DNA of 64,000 bases from Hahellaceae bacterium (GTDB taxonomy: Bacteria > Pseudomonadota > Gammaproteobacteria > Pseudomonadales > Oleiphilaceae), in assembly GCA_024234575.1 (NCBI GenBank), contig JACKOB010000004.1, positions 62,001-126,000 of the forward strand, read 5' to 3'. Shown one piece after another: positions 52,640 to 62,204 of this stretch. Under the pieces are notes generated by a model. That model saw only the letters and a program-made list of their open reading frames with translations. It was not told the DNA's origin and ran no database searches. The number at the start of each line of letters is the position of its first letter. The stretch's first letter is position 1. A program made the position numbers and the translations under genes.

Positions 52640-53638
52640 GTGTTTGATAATAAATCTATTTTAATTACGGGCGGAACTGGATCTTTTGGTGTACAGTTTG
52701 TCTCCAGTTTGTTAGCCAATTATCAGCCAAAACGTGTGATTGTTTATTCTCGGGATGAGTTGAAACAATACGAAATGGAACAGCGTTTTAATGATTCGTG
52801 CATGAGATATTTTATCGGCGATGTCAGAGACAAAAGTCGATTAAATTTTGCTATGAAGGGCGTTGACTTTGTTGTTCATGCTGCAGCACTCAAACAGGTG
52901 CCTGCAGCTGAATACAACCCAATGGAATGTATAAAAACAAATATTTTGGGTGGGCAAAATGTGATTGAAGCAGCTATCGAACAAAATGTTGAAAAGGTTG
53001 TTGCATTGTCTACTGATAAAGCAGCTAACCCAATCAATCTTTATGGCGCGACCAAGCTAGCTTCCGACAAATTATTTGTGGCGGCGAATAATCTTACGGG
53101 CATGGAAAGAACTCGCTTCTCGGTTGTAAGGTATGGCAACGTAGTTGGCTCGCGTGGGTCTGTGGTGCCTTTGTTTGCTAGGTTAAAAGCCGAAGGGGCG
53201 AAGAGGTACCCTGTTACTGATGAGAGAATGACCAGATTTTGGATTACCCTAGAACAAGGGGTTAAGTTTGTCACTAATAGTTTTCGATATATGCATGGTG
53301 GGGAGATATTTGTTCCGAAAATACCTTCGATGCGAATTGTGGATTTAGTGAAATCAATAGATGAGTTCGCTGAAATAAACGTCATTGGCATTCGACCAGG
53401 AGAAAAACTACACGAGGTTATGTGTCCTGAAGAGGGGGCAAGAAATACCATTGAGTTTAACGACCATTATTTAATTGCTCCAGCCATTCGTTTTTTTGAT
53501 GACACTATACAGTACAGAAAAAACGCGATAGGTGAGGTGGGGCGTTATGTTGAAGATGCGTTTGAGTATAGTTCAGGGACTAATCCCGACTTCTTGACTG
53601 TAAAACAACTCAAAGAACTGAACAAAGCCTTTATATAA
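52640..53638 (+). CDS. pseB: PseB: UDP-GlcNAc C4-reductase/C6-dehydratase (inverting)
   Basis: A 332-residue SDR enzyme: SILITGGTGSFGVQF (NADP site), LSTDKAANPINLYGATK (YxxxK), FSVVRYGNVVGSRGSV. It makes UDP-2-acetamido-2,6-dideoxy-arabino-hexos-4-ulose, the first step to CMP-pseudaminic acid. The GTG at 52640 gives the usual family start MFDNKSILITGG; a TTG at 52628 would add four residues. It is directly followed by pseC. Confidence 0.92.
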   Translation: MFDNKSILITGGTGSFGVQFVSSLLANYQPKRVIVYSRDELKQYEMEQRFNDSCMRYFIGDVRDKSRLNFAMKGVDFVVHAAALKQVPAAEYNPMECIKTNILGGQNVIEAAIEQNVEKVVALSTDKAANPINLYGATKLASDKLFVAANNLTGMERTRFSVVRYGNVVGSRGSVVPLFARLKAEGAKRYPVTDERMTRFWITLEQGVKFVTNSFRYMHGGEIFVPKIPSMRIVDLVKSIDEFAEINVIGIRPGEKLHEVMCPEEGARNTIEFNDHYLIAPAIRFFDDTIQYRKNAIGEVGRYVEDAFEYSSGTNPDFLTVKQLKELNKAFI

Positions 53639-53642
53639 TAGT

Positions 53643-54812
53643 ATGTCTTTTATTCCTTATGGTAGACAATTAATAGATGAAGATGACATTCAAGCGGTTG
53701 TAGATGTATTGCGTGAGCCTCTAATTACTCAGGGGCCTCAAATTGAAATGTTTGAACAGTCTTTATGTCAATATACCGGAGCAAGGTTTGCGATTGCGCT
53801 ATCATCCGGCACGGCGGCACTGCATCTAGCATGTAGGGCGTTAGGAGTGAAGCCTGGTGACGTGGTGTGGACTTCCCCCATATCTTTTGCCGCGTCAGCA
53901 GCATGTGCTATTTATTGCGGTGCTGAAATTGAGTTTGTAGATATCGATTCTGACACCCACAATATCTCTGTGGAGGCGTTATCCTATCGACTGCAAGAGG
54001 CCGAAAAACATGGCCGAACACCCAAGGTTGTCATAGTCGTTCATTTTGCGGGTAGAGCTTGTGACATGAAGGAGGTCAGATCTTTGTCGATTCGGTATGG
54101 TTTTAAAATCATAGAAGATGCTTGCCATGCTTTGGGGGCGGTATATATGGGGGAGACTATAGGCGGATGCCAATATTCGGAGGCAACCGTTTTTAGTTTT
54201 CATCCTGTAAAGTGTATTACTACCGGGGAAGGGGGCGCGGTGATGACGAATAATGCTGAAATTGCAGCACAATGTAAAAGCCTACGTCATCATGGCATAG
54301 AATATACCCCCGAAAATTTTATGACAAAAAATGACCGAGAAGGTTACCATGAGATACAGGCTGTAGGCTACAACTATCGATTATGCGGGCTCAATGCAGC
54401 ATTGGGAGTTAGTCAGCTGAAAAAACTGGGGGCTTTTATTCAGGCGAGGAGAGCAATAGCGGAAGAATACTTTAGAGGATTAAGTAAACTTCCACTAAAA
54501 TTACCGCTTTTCGATCGGGTTAATGAAAACGCGTGGCATTTGTTTGTCATTGAGGTTTTTGGCGACGGTGTTCGCGATCGGGTGTTCGCTTCCCTTCGAG
54601 CGTTAGGTATTGGTGTCGCCGTGCATTATATTCCCATTTATAGGCATCCTGCATACCAGCGGCCTGAGGTTGCCTACAAAAAATTCCCTAATGCGGAAAA
54701 ATATTACCAATCTTGTTTAACTTTACCTATTAACTTGGCAATGACCGAAAGTGACATTGACTATGTTACTTCAGCGGTCAAACTCGTTTTGAGTCAGCAA
54801 TCTACTAGCTAA
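53643..54812 (+). CDS. pseC: PseC: UDP-sugar 4-aminotransferase
   Basis: The 389-residue PLP enzyme of the DegT/DnrJ/EryC1/StrS type starts IPYGRQLIDEDDI and has the PLP Lys in FSFHPVKCITTGEGG. It forms the 4-amino sugar after PseB. The rest of the pathway (PseH, PseG, PseI, PseF) is not in the window. The stop interlocks by 4 nt with the convergent gene. Confidence 0.92.
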   Translation: MSFIPYGRQLIDEDDIQAVVDVLREPLITQGPQIEMFEQSLCQYTGARFAIALSSGTAALHLACRALGVKPGDVVWTSPISFAASAACAIYCGAEIEFVDIDSDTHNISVEALSYRLQEAEKHGRTPKVVIVVHFAGRACDMKEVRSLSIRYGFKIIEDACHALGAVYMGETIGGCQYSEATVFSFHPVKCITTGEGGAVMTNNAEIAAQCKSLRHHGIEYTPENFMTKNDREGYHEIQAVGYNYRLCGLNAALGVSQLKKLGAFIQARRAIAEEYFRGLSKLPLKLPLFDRVNENAWHLFVIEVFGDGVRDRVFASLRALGIGVAVHYIPIYRHPAYQRPEVAYKKFPNAEKYYQSCLTLPINLAMTESDIDYVTSAVKLVLSQQSTS

Positions 54813-55474
54813 GGTTTTGCATACAAATACGGTGACAGGCAATTAGGAATTTTCGTATTTTTAATAAAGAGAGGTTTATCCTCAGTGATTCCGCCTAAGC
54901 CGTAATTGTTATTTATTCTCTCCGGAAGTAAGTAAAAACTGAAGCCAGCGCTAAGTGCTATGGAGCGTTGTCTATTTAGCGTCGATTCAATTTCTGCTGC
55001 TGATAGATTATGTGATTGTGACAAGCCATTCCATGGAGCGATAAATCCCCACCCGTCATCTTTAATTAAATTTAACAAATTTTTAAAATACGACCATTGA
55101 TTCTTGCTTTTTGTTCGATTCCAGAAAGCGGAAATTGACAACTTACAGAACATCCCGTCATATTTCTGTCTCAACATTGGCATATCAAATTCAGTCATGT
55201 TGCAGTCCCAGACTTTAAAACCTTTATATTCTCCTAATGCGATTATCGCTGGGTCATTTTCTAAATGCTCCATTGTCGCCCCGAGACTTCTTCCCAGTTC
55301 TGAAAAATCATACTGACCCGGGCCTAAATCTATAATGCACTTTCCTTGAAAGAATTCGGGAGATAAAAAGTCTTTGATAATACTTTCGAACGGTGATCTG
55401 TCGATTTTTGGGTTTCTCATACCTGCTTGCTGCGCATTGGCAGCTATACCTATTTCTGTTTCATTGAGTAGCAT
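54809..55474 (-). CDS. SAM methyltransferase-like protein (last gene of the glycan operon)
   Basis: The 221-residue product has the class I methyltransferase signature CIIDLGPGQYDFSELGR, which is altered from the usual D-x-G-x-G-x-G, and FKVWDCNMTEFDM. It is therefore methyltransferase-like, but activity cannot be assumed. The gene overlaps its upstream neighbour by 14 nt and its stop interlocks with that of pseC (4 nt). A glycan O- or N-methylation role is likely from context. Confidence 0.6.
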   Translation of the reverse strand: MLLNETEIGIAANAQQAGMRNPKIDRSPFESIIKDFLSPEFFQGKCIIDLGPGQYDFSELGRSLGATMEHLENDPAIIALGEYKGFKVWDCNMTEFDMPMLRQKYDGMFCKLSISAFWNRTKSKNQWSYFKNLLNLIKDDGWGFIAPWNGLSQSHNLSAAEIESTLNRQRSIALSAGFSFYLLPERINNNYGLGGITEDKPLFIKNTKIPNCLSPYLYAKP

Positions 55475-56354
55475 AGTTGTCCTCGATAAATTCTTTTACA
55501 TCATTCCAAAAACTAGTTTTAGTGGAATTAGCTCGGTAAAATTTAAGCATTGCCTCATACCAATGTGTTCCAGAAAAGTTAGATGAGGGGGTAACGACTC
55601 TCGCGTAATAGCAGGGATGAATGTGAATGAGATAACGGCCCCCAGGCTTTGCAGCTTTAATGAAATCCCGTAAGTCGCAATTATCGGGCTCTTTTACGCC
55701 GTAATGACCTCCATCTGAAAATATGCCGTCAAACTGAATTCTGTAGTCGATTAACACCCATTTTAATCGATTTTTCTCCTCTGGCGGCAGATCAATAAAT
55801 CCGTTACTTCTGCCGTTAAAGTCGATAGGCCCTCCATGTGGGCAGTAGGACTGTATGGAAAAATGTTTCCTCAGATATTTTAGATCCGCTCGAAAAATTT
55901 CCCTTGCTAGTTCTACATTAAAATGTGACCTTTCGTAGGCATTACCGTGGTATCCAATTTCAAAAAAAAATTTCTTCTCCAACTCACTAAGGTACGGTAT
56001 ATCGATAGGGCATGGGTAGGTATTAAATTTATTGATATTTTTGACTAGTCTACTGTTGATCGGGTCTATTAAAACCATGATGACTGATTTTATTTGATGT
56101 TTTTTTTCATAGTTGAGCATATCAATAGCATCTTGAATGCCTGAATCTAGATCATGTTGAATGATTAAATATATTTTATTTGGATCTCTATACTTCAGCC
56201 ATTGAGCGCGTTCTTTTGGATAGAAGTTTTCTTTATCTGCATCATCAATCCAATCCAAATCCCTGTATGTGATAACTTCGAAAATATCTTTGAAATGGCT
56301 AATGATATCGATGAAATCCTCGAAATAACCTAAGGGAAACGGATATTCCATCAT
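55461..56354 (-). CDS. polysaccharide deacetylase-like protein 2
   Basis: A 297-residue protein with NodB-like motifs: YLIIQHDLDSGIQDA (HD at the metal position), EIGYHGNAYERSHFN (His pair), SYCPHGGPID and LIHIHPCYYAR. It is likely a metal-dependent deacetylase of an amino sugar or lipid-linked glycan. It overlaps its upstream neighbour in an ATGA and has no signal peptide, so it acts in the cytoplasm before export. Confidence 0.6.
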   Translation of the reverse strand: MMEYPFPLGYFEDFIDIISHFKDIFEVITYRDLDWIDDADKENFYPKERAQWLKYRDPNKIYLIIQHDLDSGIQDAIDMLNYEKKHQIKSVIMVLIDPINSRLVKNINKFNTYPCPIDIPYLSELEKKFFFEIGYHGNAYERSHFNVELAREIFRADLKYLRKHFSIQSYCPHGGPIDFNGRSNGFIDLPPEEKNRLKWVLIDYRIQFDGIFSDGGHYGVKEPDNCDLRDFIKAAKPGGRYLIHIHPCYYARVVTPSSNFSGTHWYEAMLKFYRANSTKTSFWNDVKEFIEDNYATQ

Positions 56355-57844
56355 GATCGCTGCCCTAAATGGAATGCCTGTGATAGTCGTTCAAAATATT
56401 TGCTACTCAGTGCAATTGATAAAAAATCAGTGAACTCGGATGGGCCTGTAATACGATATTCATTTACACTTACGGTCGAACATTTCGTTGTTAAATGGTT
56501 TTGCCATTCTTTATATAGTGTAATCGTTTCCTGATTAATAAATTTGAACATCTCGGAATGGGATAGCAGTTTAGTTACATCGAGCTCGTAATTAAGTCTT
56601 TCGCAAACAGCCACTAACTGCTCAGACGCTAACATATCGGCAAATTCCGCAGGGAAATATTTCATCCACTTATTAGTGCCAGGTGAGTTAAAATGGGCTT
56701 TGTGCTCTTGGTTTAATGGCTTGTTCTGTATTGATTGCCAAGTTTCCATTAGTGTTTTTGACGATAGAGCTAGTTGGCATTGATTTGCTAGTTTTGTAAG
56801 TGTTTCTTCGGGGCTGTTCATCAAGCTTTCGTAACGAATAGGATAAGGAGAGGGATCCTCTGATATTTGAGTGTACATAAATTCAACAATTAGGTTCAAC
56901 GTGCTTTCTACCCAACTTCTATCGGTAAGTCTTGAATAAGCAATGGAGTTTCTGGCAGTGTTCTCGCCGCCAATATCCTTTACTAGTCCAATATCTGAGA
57001 GTGTTTTGTTCAGATAAAAGGCTTGGGATATCAATATGTCCAGTGGGTGTCGAGTTGGCATTAGACAGATGCAACCGTTTTTTGTGAGAAATTGCGTGTT
57101 TATGCTTTTAGGTGAGATTGACACACTCAGAACGGGTCCTTTAAAGGGGTAGAGGCAGGGTATATTCTGGACAAGCACTTGGCTATTATTTTTTAAACCG
57201 GAGATTCGTAAAGTATTCAAGCTATCCATTGTGCAGTTGTAGTGACTCACATCCATATATTGAAATAGTCTTCGAAAGTGCCCCTCCCAAATGGACATCG
57301 CGTCGGAGGCTGCTATAAGAAACATCTCGTAACTGGGTTCGCTTTTATTAATTGGCGATTGAGCCCGAAGTTTGTTTATTAACGTCGACGACACCAAATT
57401 ACCAGATCGTCCGATCGCATTCAGAAATAGATTATTACTTAAGTCTATCTGCAATCTCTCAAATAGCGCGGACGGGTGCAATAGTCTGGCATTGTTGAAT
57501 GCTTCGTTGTTATAAAGCATGTTAAAAACCTTTTCCCACGCTGATAAGCCGTTTTCACTATGGGCAGTAATGACAACGGGGGTTGTGAGTAAGTCATGCA
57601 CTCTTGGATCGGAGCTTGATATCACCTCGACATCATTGATTTTAAATCCGTAGTGGTAACTGTCTATGCAGTAACGAATCTCAATACCTGATGCTTGCAC
57701 TAAAGGTATAAATTTTTGTGCGAATCTGGATGCACCCCATAATACGATTTTGTTATTTTTCATTAGCCAGTCTGCGTTATTTTGTCTGTAGTTAGGTAGT
57801 GGTACTGTTAGTCTGCACCATTTAAAGAATGATTGCCTTATCAA
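56351..57844 (-). CDS. sulfotransferase-like protein with N-terminal Rossmann domain
   Basis: A 497-residue protein. Residues ~28-120 look like a nucleotide-binding domain (KIVLWGASRFAQKF, then an RYCIDSYHYG segment), as in PglD-type sugar proteins. The rest resembles a sulfotransferase: GRSGNLVSST (145-154, PAPS 5'-phosphosulfate loop), TRHPLDILIS (264-273, 3'-phosphate site) and GTNKWMKYF (389-397, resembling RxGxxGxW). It probably sulfates a sugar of the glycan built by this operon. It overlaps the SlyD-like gene by 23 nt, and its start (TTG at 57844 or a later ATG at 57763) is uncertain. Confidence 0.6.
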   Translation of the reverse strand: MIRQSFFKWCRLTVPLPNYRQNNADWLMKNNKIVLWGASRFAQKFIPLVQASGIEIRYCIDSYHYGFKINDVEVISSSDPRVHDLLTTPVVITAHSENGLSAWEKVFNMLYNNEAFNNARLLHPSALFERLQIDLSNNLFLNAIGRSGNLVSSTLINKLRAQSPINKSEPSYEMFLIAASDAMSIWEGHFRRLFQYMDVSHYNCTMDSLNTLRISGLKNNSQVLVQNIPCLYPFKGPVLSVSISPKSINTQFLTKNGCICLMPTRHPLDILISQAFYLNKTLSDIGLVKDIGGENTARNSIAYSRLTDRSWVESTLNLIVEFMYTQISEDPSPYPIRYESLMNSPEETLTKLANQCQLALSSKTLMETWQSIQNKPLNQEHKAHFNSPGTNKWMKYFPAEFADMLASEQLVAVCERLNYELDVTKLLSHSEMFKFINQETITLYKEWQNHLTTKCSTVSVNEYRITGPSEFTDFLSIALSSKYFERLSQAFHLGQRS

Positions 57845-58277
57845 TCCCTCTTTGATATTTGGTGGCAGTGGGCTGTATCTCTTTGATGTCGGCAGTTATG
57901 TATAACTCTTTGTCAGCCCACGGATGATTGGCATCCAGTACCACAGTTTGATCATTGAAAGACACTAGCCTAGCAAGATTAACCCCTTCAGTCCGGAAGG
58001 CCATGCCGACGTCTAATTTATCTATTCCCTTCAATCGGTGTCTTGGAATTGTTTGAACTAACTTTTCGTCAAAATGTCCGAACGCGCCCGCTGGCAGTGT
58101 GCAAGTCACTGTAGGTGTGTCTAGAGACGCTGCAAGAAGTGCCTTTTCAAACGTATCGTGAAGATAACCCGGGACTAAATGTACGGTTCGGTCCATTTTT
58201 CTTAGTAACCGATTTTCTCGGTCATAAATAGATTGAATGAGTCGAACGACATTATCAAAAGCTATATATTTTTCCAT
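57822..58277 (-). CDS. SlyD-like FKBP domain protein
   Basis: A 151-residue protein. The middle and end match SlyD: LPAGAFGHFDEKLVQTIP (SlyD has an aspartate-Ala-Tyr-Gly-type block followed by ENLVQRVP), KLDVGMAF, TVVLDANHPWADKELYI (SlyD has VVDGNH-x-LAG). These are the FKBP and insert-in-flap parts. There is no histidine-rich metal tail and no signal peptide. SlyD-like proteins are peptidyl-prolyl isomerases or chaperones. Here one is embedded inside a glycan operon, so its client is probably another enzyme of the operon. Known FKBP motifs were read by eye only. Confidence 0.65.
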   Translation of the reverse strand: MEKYIAFDNVVRLIQSIYDRENRLLRKMDRTVHLVPGYLHDTFEKALLAASLDTPTVTCTLPAGAFGHFDEKLVQTIPRHRLKGIDKLDVGMAFRTEGVNLARLVSFNDQTVVLDANHPWADKELYITADIKEIQPTATKYQRGIDKAIIL

Positions 58278-58279
58278 GT

Positions 58280-59431
58280 TTAATGGCCACTGTTTAACCG
58301 AGTTAAATTTTCTCTTGCTTCTAGGAATGATTTTTCACAATCAATAATTTGTTGTCGAAGGTCGTTAATAATATCTGAGGGTTTTGTAGCTGATGAAAGA
58401 GGAGGGGCTCCATGGTCATAAATTTTTAACGACATCTCAGCAACCTTCCTGTAGTCGTGAAATTCTCGTACATAGGCTATCGCCTCTTGGGCGATTATTT
58501 TTCGCTTTTTGTGGTCTAGTATTACATCTTCTAGAACTTCTCCGATACTTTCATTGTTTATAGCGTAGACGGGGGCCTTTTCACCCAACTGGCTATGCGT
58601 CTCCGGTAATATCCCGGTTAATACTACTGTCCCTAGACTCATGGCTTCTATTGCAGCTGTACCATAAAAGTCTGATCCAGTTTGATCGATAAGAATGTCA
58701 GCATTCTCTAAATTTCGCATTGTTTCGACATGGTTGGCACCCTCTAGTAGCTTAAAATCGAAATCGATCCCCTTTGCTTTAAGTAGCCCTATGGCGTTTA
58801 AAATTTTATTGGTACCTTTTATATCTCTATTAGTCGGTATGTGAATAATTACTGGCCTTTTTCTTTGCATGTTGCCTGCATTCAAATTATCCGTATCAAC
58901 TGGGTTAGGCAAAGTATTGGTGCTTAGTCCTGGCAGGAAAAGATTTGAATGAGGGCCTCCTACTATGAGTCCATCTGATCGCTCAAGAATTTTTTGTAGC
59001 ACATCCAGTTTATCTAGGCCCCTACATTGACCGCATGAGAGACACATAGAGCTGGTGTTGCGTGTGTAACTTATTTCAGGTATGCGAAAATCGCAGCCAA
59101 CTAAGTGGAAAAAAAACTTTTTATTACCAACACCTTTTAACAAATCGATATCTAAAAATGGCGGAATGCCATAGGCTCGGGGAAATAGGCTGCCATAATA
59201 GTAAAAATGGTAGATGTCGTAATTTTCCCTCAAAACACGCGAGAAATACTCGAATATGCTTGCAAGGTTGTCGTTTCTGTCCCCAATGTAACGCTCAATG
59301 ACATAATCTATATCGTATTGAAAGGTGTTCTTAATATCGTGAACATCTGCCTTGTGTCCAAGAAGACGTTGGCCTTTTCTCAACAGTCCACCAATGTTTG
59401 CCGTATTTACAGGCGCATGCAGTATCTTCAT
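58280..59431 (-). CDS. GT4-like glycosyltransferase
   Basis: The ATG at 59431 overlaps the previous stop as ATGA, the usual coupling; an ATG four codons earlier is less likely. The 383-residue protein opens MKILHAPVNTANIGGLLRKG and has a GT-B C-terminal domain (VIIHIPTNRDIKGTNKIL, LLEGANHVETMRNLENADI, FYGTAAIEAMSLGTVVLTG). That matches GT4 glycosyltransferases, with the acceptor-sugar E-x7-E region. A C-L-S-C-G-Q-C cluster near residue 140 may bind a metal or structure. Confidence 0.8.
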   Translation of the reverse strand: MKILHAPVNTANIGGLLRKGQRLLGHKADVHDIKNTFQYDIDYVIERYIGDRNDNLASIFEYFSRVLRENYDIYHFYYYGSLFPRAYGIPPFLDIDLLKGVGNKKFFFHLVGCDFRIPEISYTRNTSSMCLSCGQCRGLDKLDVLQKILERSDGLIVGGPHSNLFLPGLSTNTLPNPVDTDNLNAGNMQRKRPVIIHIPTNRDIKGTNKILNAIGLLKAKGIDFDFKLLEGANHVETMRNLENADILIDQTGSDFYGTAAIEAMSLGTVVLTGILPETHSQLGEKAPVYAINNESIGEVLEDVILDHKKRKIIAQEAIAYVREFHDYRKVAEMSLKIYDHGAPPLSSATKPSDIINDLRQQIIDCEKSFLEARENLTRLNSGH

Positions 59432-60315
59432 TTCTGAGTGCACTTGTATCGTATTTTAGTCTTTTCTAGCCAGTTTATTAGAGTTTTTATCTTTTCTGTC
59501 CGTTTTTCGCCTAGATACTCTTTGTTGTATGCAACAAGGGACTTAAGATCCATGACAAAATTGCGTTTGTTTGGAGGAGAAAGGTATGGATAGTTTGGGT
59601 AGTCCATTCGGTGCTGAAACCCTTGCTCAAACATCATAAATGGATGACCTATAAACAGAAGTTGCTGTCCTGGTAACATTTTCTTTACGGTTTTTCTTAC
59701 TTTTCCTGGAATAAACCGTAAGTTATTTTCGCCGTCACTAATCAATTCATTTGCAGCCCATTTCATAGTGTTTGGTATATACAGCGCAGCGTCATGGTAA
59801 TCTAGGTTAAGGCGTTGGGGGGCAATGTCCTTATACAAATCATAATTGCGAATTTTAAATGGCGTTAGATGTTTCCCTCCATGCCACACGACACCACTGA
59901 TATTTTTCCCACATAATTCACTTAGTTTACGAATGTCTTCCCTTAAACGTGCAAGACCATCCCGATTGAGGGCTAGCTGCTCATAAAAATGATCCGAATG
60001 CAGTCCAACCTCATGCCCCAATTCAACAAGTTTTCTTGGTATATCTGACTGCCAAATTCGATAGGGTGCCGTATCTGTTAGAAAGTAGTATGAAGCAGAG
60101 ATACCCCACGAAGCTTCATACTCGGCAAGAGGTAAAACCAAGTCGATTGCAATGTCGACATCATGTCGTACACAAACATTGACTTTGTCAGGGAATAGAC
60201 GTTTTTCAAAATAGTGATCTCGGACGGTGCCTGAGGAAAAAACGTCACGATTCGTTATCTCGTTATAAAAGGCTCTAAAACACTTTTTAAGTCCTTTAGG
60301 TGGCTTTAATCCCAT
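59428..60315 (-). CDS. polysaccharide deacetylase family protein 1
   Basis: A 295-residue NodB-type deacetylase-like protein: VCVRHDVDIAIDLVLPL (the RHDVD block, HD metal ligands), LGHEVGLHSDHFYEQLA (H-S-D-H metal motif), VVWHGGKHLTPF and LFIGHPFMMFEQG. It probably N-deacetylates a sugar of the operon's glycan. No signal peptide, so it works in the cytoplasm. It overlaps the glycosyltransferase gene in ATGA. Confidence 0.78.
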   Translation of the reverse strand: MGLKPPKGLKKCFRAFYNEITNRDVFSSGTVRDHYFEKRLFPDKVNVCVRHDVDIAIDLVLPLAEYEASWGISASYYFLTDTAPYRIWQSDIPRKLVELGHEVGLHSDHFYEQLALNRDGLARLREDIRKLSELCGKNISGVVWHGGKHLTPFKIRNYDLYKDIAPQRLNLDYHDAALYIPNTMKWAANELISDGENNLRFIPGKVRKTVKKMLPGQQLLFIGHPFMMFEQGFQHRMDYPNYPYLSPPNKRNFVMDLKSLVAYNKEYLGEKRTEKIKTLINWLEKTKIRYKCTQK

Positions 60316-60326
60316 GGGCTATGCTC

Positions 60327-61070
60327 TTATTTAAAAAATGTTGCATACCAATTAACTCCCGCGCCTAAAAATGTTTTTTTCTGCGGCGGATATAGTCCGG
60401 TTGCTTCAATAGACCTGACGCGAAGATTGAATTCTTTGCCGATGCGTTCTATGCGTGACTTCGTAAAATAGGTAAATGGATCGTTATTGCCGCCTCTTAG
60501 AGTGTTTTTAATAAATCGATAATTTTGCCGCATTATTTCCTTTTTACATGACTTTGCCGATCCAATGATGTTCGTCAAATAGAAACCGAGCCCTGAGACG
60601 TTAATCAGAATCTGTCCTCCTGGTTTGGTGACTCTAACAAGTTCACTAAATGCCTCCCTAACTCTAACGAGTTGCAGGACACCTATACAACAAGTTAGAG
60701 AAAAACTTTCATCTTCAAATGGAAGTTTGTAAATTTCTCCCTGTTTTATCTGCAAGTTTTCTAGTCCCAGTTTGCTTTTTTGAAAATTTGCAGCACTGAG
60801 CAATTCTTTGTTAGTGTCTAAAGCGACAACAGGGAACTCTGAATTGGCTTCTGCCATGACTATTGCCCATTGACCGGGGCCACACCCAGCATCAAGTACC
60901 GGGCCATTGATCTCAATTCCAAGACTAGATAACTGGTTTCTGTACCATTCTCTACCATATAGGTACTTGTCTTCGGTATAGTTTTCCAGCGTACTGAGTT
61001 TCCATCTTATGTGCATGGGTAACTCTAGTCGGCTGTTGATTTGCTGCTTTTCAGGAAAATCAAAGTCCAT
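60327..61070 (-). CDS. class I SAM methyltransferase
   Basis: The 247-residue protein has a clear motif I VLDAGCGPGQWAIVMAEA, and motif II-like VVALDTNKELLS. The motif IV region CCIGVLQLVRVREAF and GGQILINVSG follow. It is a small-molecule or sugar methyltransferase. It is separated from its neighbours by 11 and 42 nt on the same strand, so it is operon-borne. Confidence 0.82.
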   Translation of the reverse strand: MDFDFPEKQQINSRLELPMHIRWKLSTLENYTEDKYLYGREWYRNQLSSLGIEINGPVLDAGCGPGQWAIVMAEANSEFPVVALDTNKELLSAANFQKSKLGLENLQIKQGEIYKLPFEDESFSLTCCIGVLQLVRVREAFSELVRVTKPGGQILINVSGLGFYLTNIIGSAKSCKKEIMRQNYRFIKNTLRGGNNDPFTYFTKSRIERIGKEFNLRVRSIEATGLYPPQKKTFLGAGVNWYATFFK

Positions 61071-61112
61071 ATATATCCACTTGTCTTCGAATAAAACGAG
61101 GCATGCTATTTA

Positions 61113-62204
61113 TTACCTGCGAGTGTCTAAAAACATTTTAACGGTTTTAGTGATGACATCTACTGGAACTTTGTCGTAACACGGCAGTGTAATCGTGTTG
61201 TTTTGCAGCCAATATGCATTTGGTTGAACTGAATGATAACGTTGTTGATAATAGGTCGTTGCACTTAAACAATAAGTTCCGATGGTTGACTCAATATTAT
61301 TCTGAAAAAGATATTTGATTAATTCATCTCTATTACAGTTTGCTGGAGTTTTAAATACGATAGATTGCACATTATAGTTTACGTTATTATCAATAACCTG
61401 TGGCTCAAACCCCAAAAATGATAGCGCCTCTACATACTGATGCAATGTCACTTGTCTTCTTTTGATAATATGATCTAGGTTTATTAGCTGTTTTAAACCC
61501 ATTAGCGCTTGAATTTCGGTCATACGATAATTGTAACCATAGCTAATAAAATCCAATTTCCCGTCTTTTTGTCTCGCTCCGTGGTTTAGTTTGATCTTTA
61601 ATAATTCTGAAAGTTTGGAATTGTTCGTTGTGATAGCCCCACCTTCACCAGTAGTTAGTAGTTTTCTAGGATGAAAGCTAAAGCAGGTAATGTCTGAAAT
61701 GTTGCCACACTTTATACTTCTGTGGCCGCTGCCAATTGCGCAGGCTGCATCTTCTATGAGAGGAAGTTGATATTTATCGCATAGGGACTTAATGGCATCG
61801 ATGTTGGTTAGATTACCAAAAGCATCGACAAAAACTACAGCTCTAGTTTTGTTCGTAATCTTTCGTTCCAGATCATCAGGTAACATATTGAAATTTTCTA
61901 ATGACACATCGGCAAAAACAGGGATGGCCCCCATTTCTTCAACAACGTTTGCGGTTGCTGGAAATGAAAAGTCAGAAATGATCACCTCATCGCCAGCCTG
62001 AATATCTAGAATTCTTAGTGCAAGAGAAAGTGCTGTTGTTGCGGAAGTTGTCAAATGTACGTATTTGCAACCAAGATACTGGCTTAAACTTTCTTGAAAT
62101 TCGGCGTTGAATTTACCCTGAGTAAACCATCCAGAAGAAAATATTTCTTCGAATTCATGTTGTACATCACTTAGTTCTATGTAAGGTTTAACTAATCGAA
62201 TCAT
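61113..62204 (-). CDS. DegT/DnrJ/EryC1/StrS aminotransferase
   Basis: A 363-residue PLP sugar aminotransferase with the PLP Lys in SFHPRKLLTTGEGG, an SATTALSLALRILDI start region and a C-terminal LPCYDKVP. It transfers an amino group from Glu to a nucleotide-linked keto-sugar, most likely the product of the epimerase/dehydratase gene, whose end it overlaps by 4 nt. It is a different enzyme from pseC (sequence identity is clearly low). Confidence 0.85.
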   Translation of the reverse strand: MIRLVKPYIELSDVQHEFEEIFSSGWFTQGKFNAEFQESLSQYLGCKYVHLTTSATTALSLALRILDIQAGDEVIISDFSFPATANVVEEMGAIPVFADVSLENFNMLPDDLERKITNKTRAVVFVDAFGNLTNIDAIKSLCDKYQLPLIEDAACAIGSGHRSIKCGNISDITCFSFHPRKLLTTGEGGAITTNNSKLSELLKIKLNHGARQKDGKLDFISYGYNYRMTEIQALMGLKQLINLDHIIKRRQVTLHQYVEALSFLGFEPQVIDNNVNYNVQSIVFKTPANCNRDELIKYLFQNNIESTIGTYCLSATTYYQQRYHSVQPNAYWLQNNTITLPCYDKVPVDVITKTVKMFLDTRR

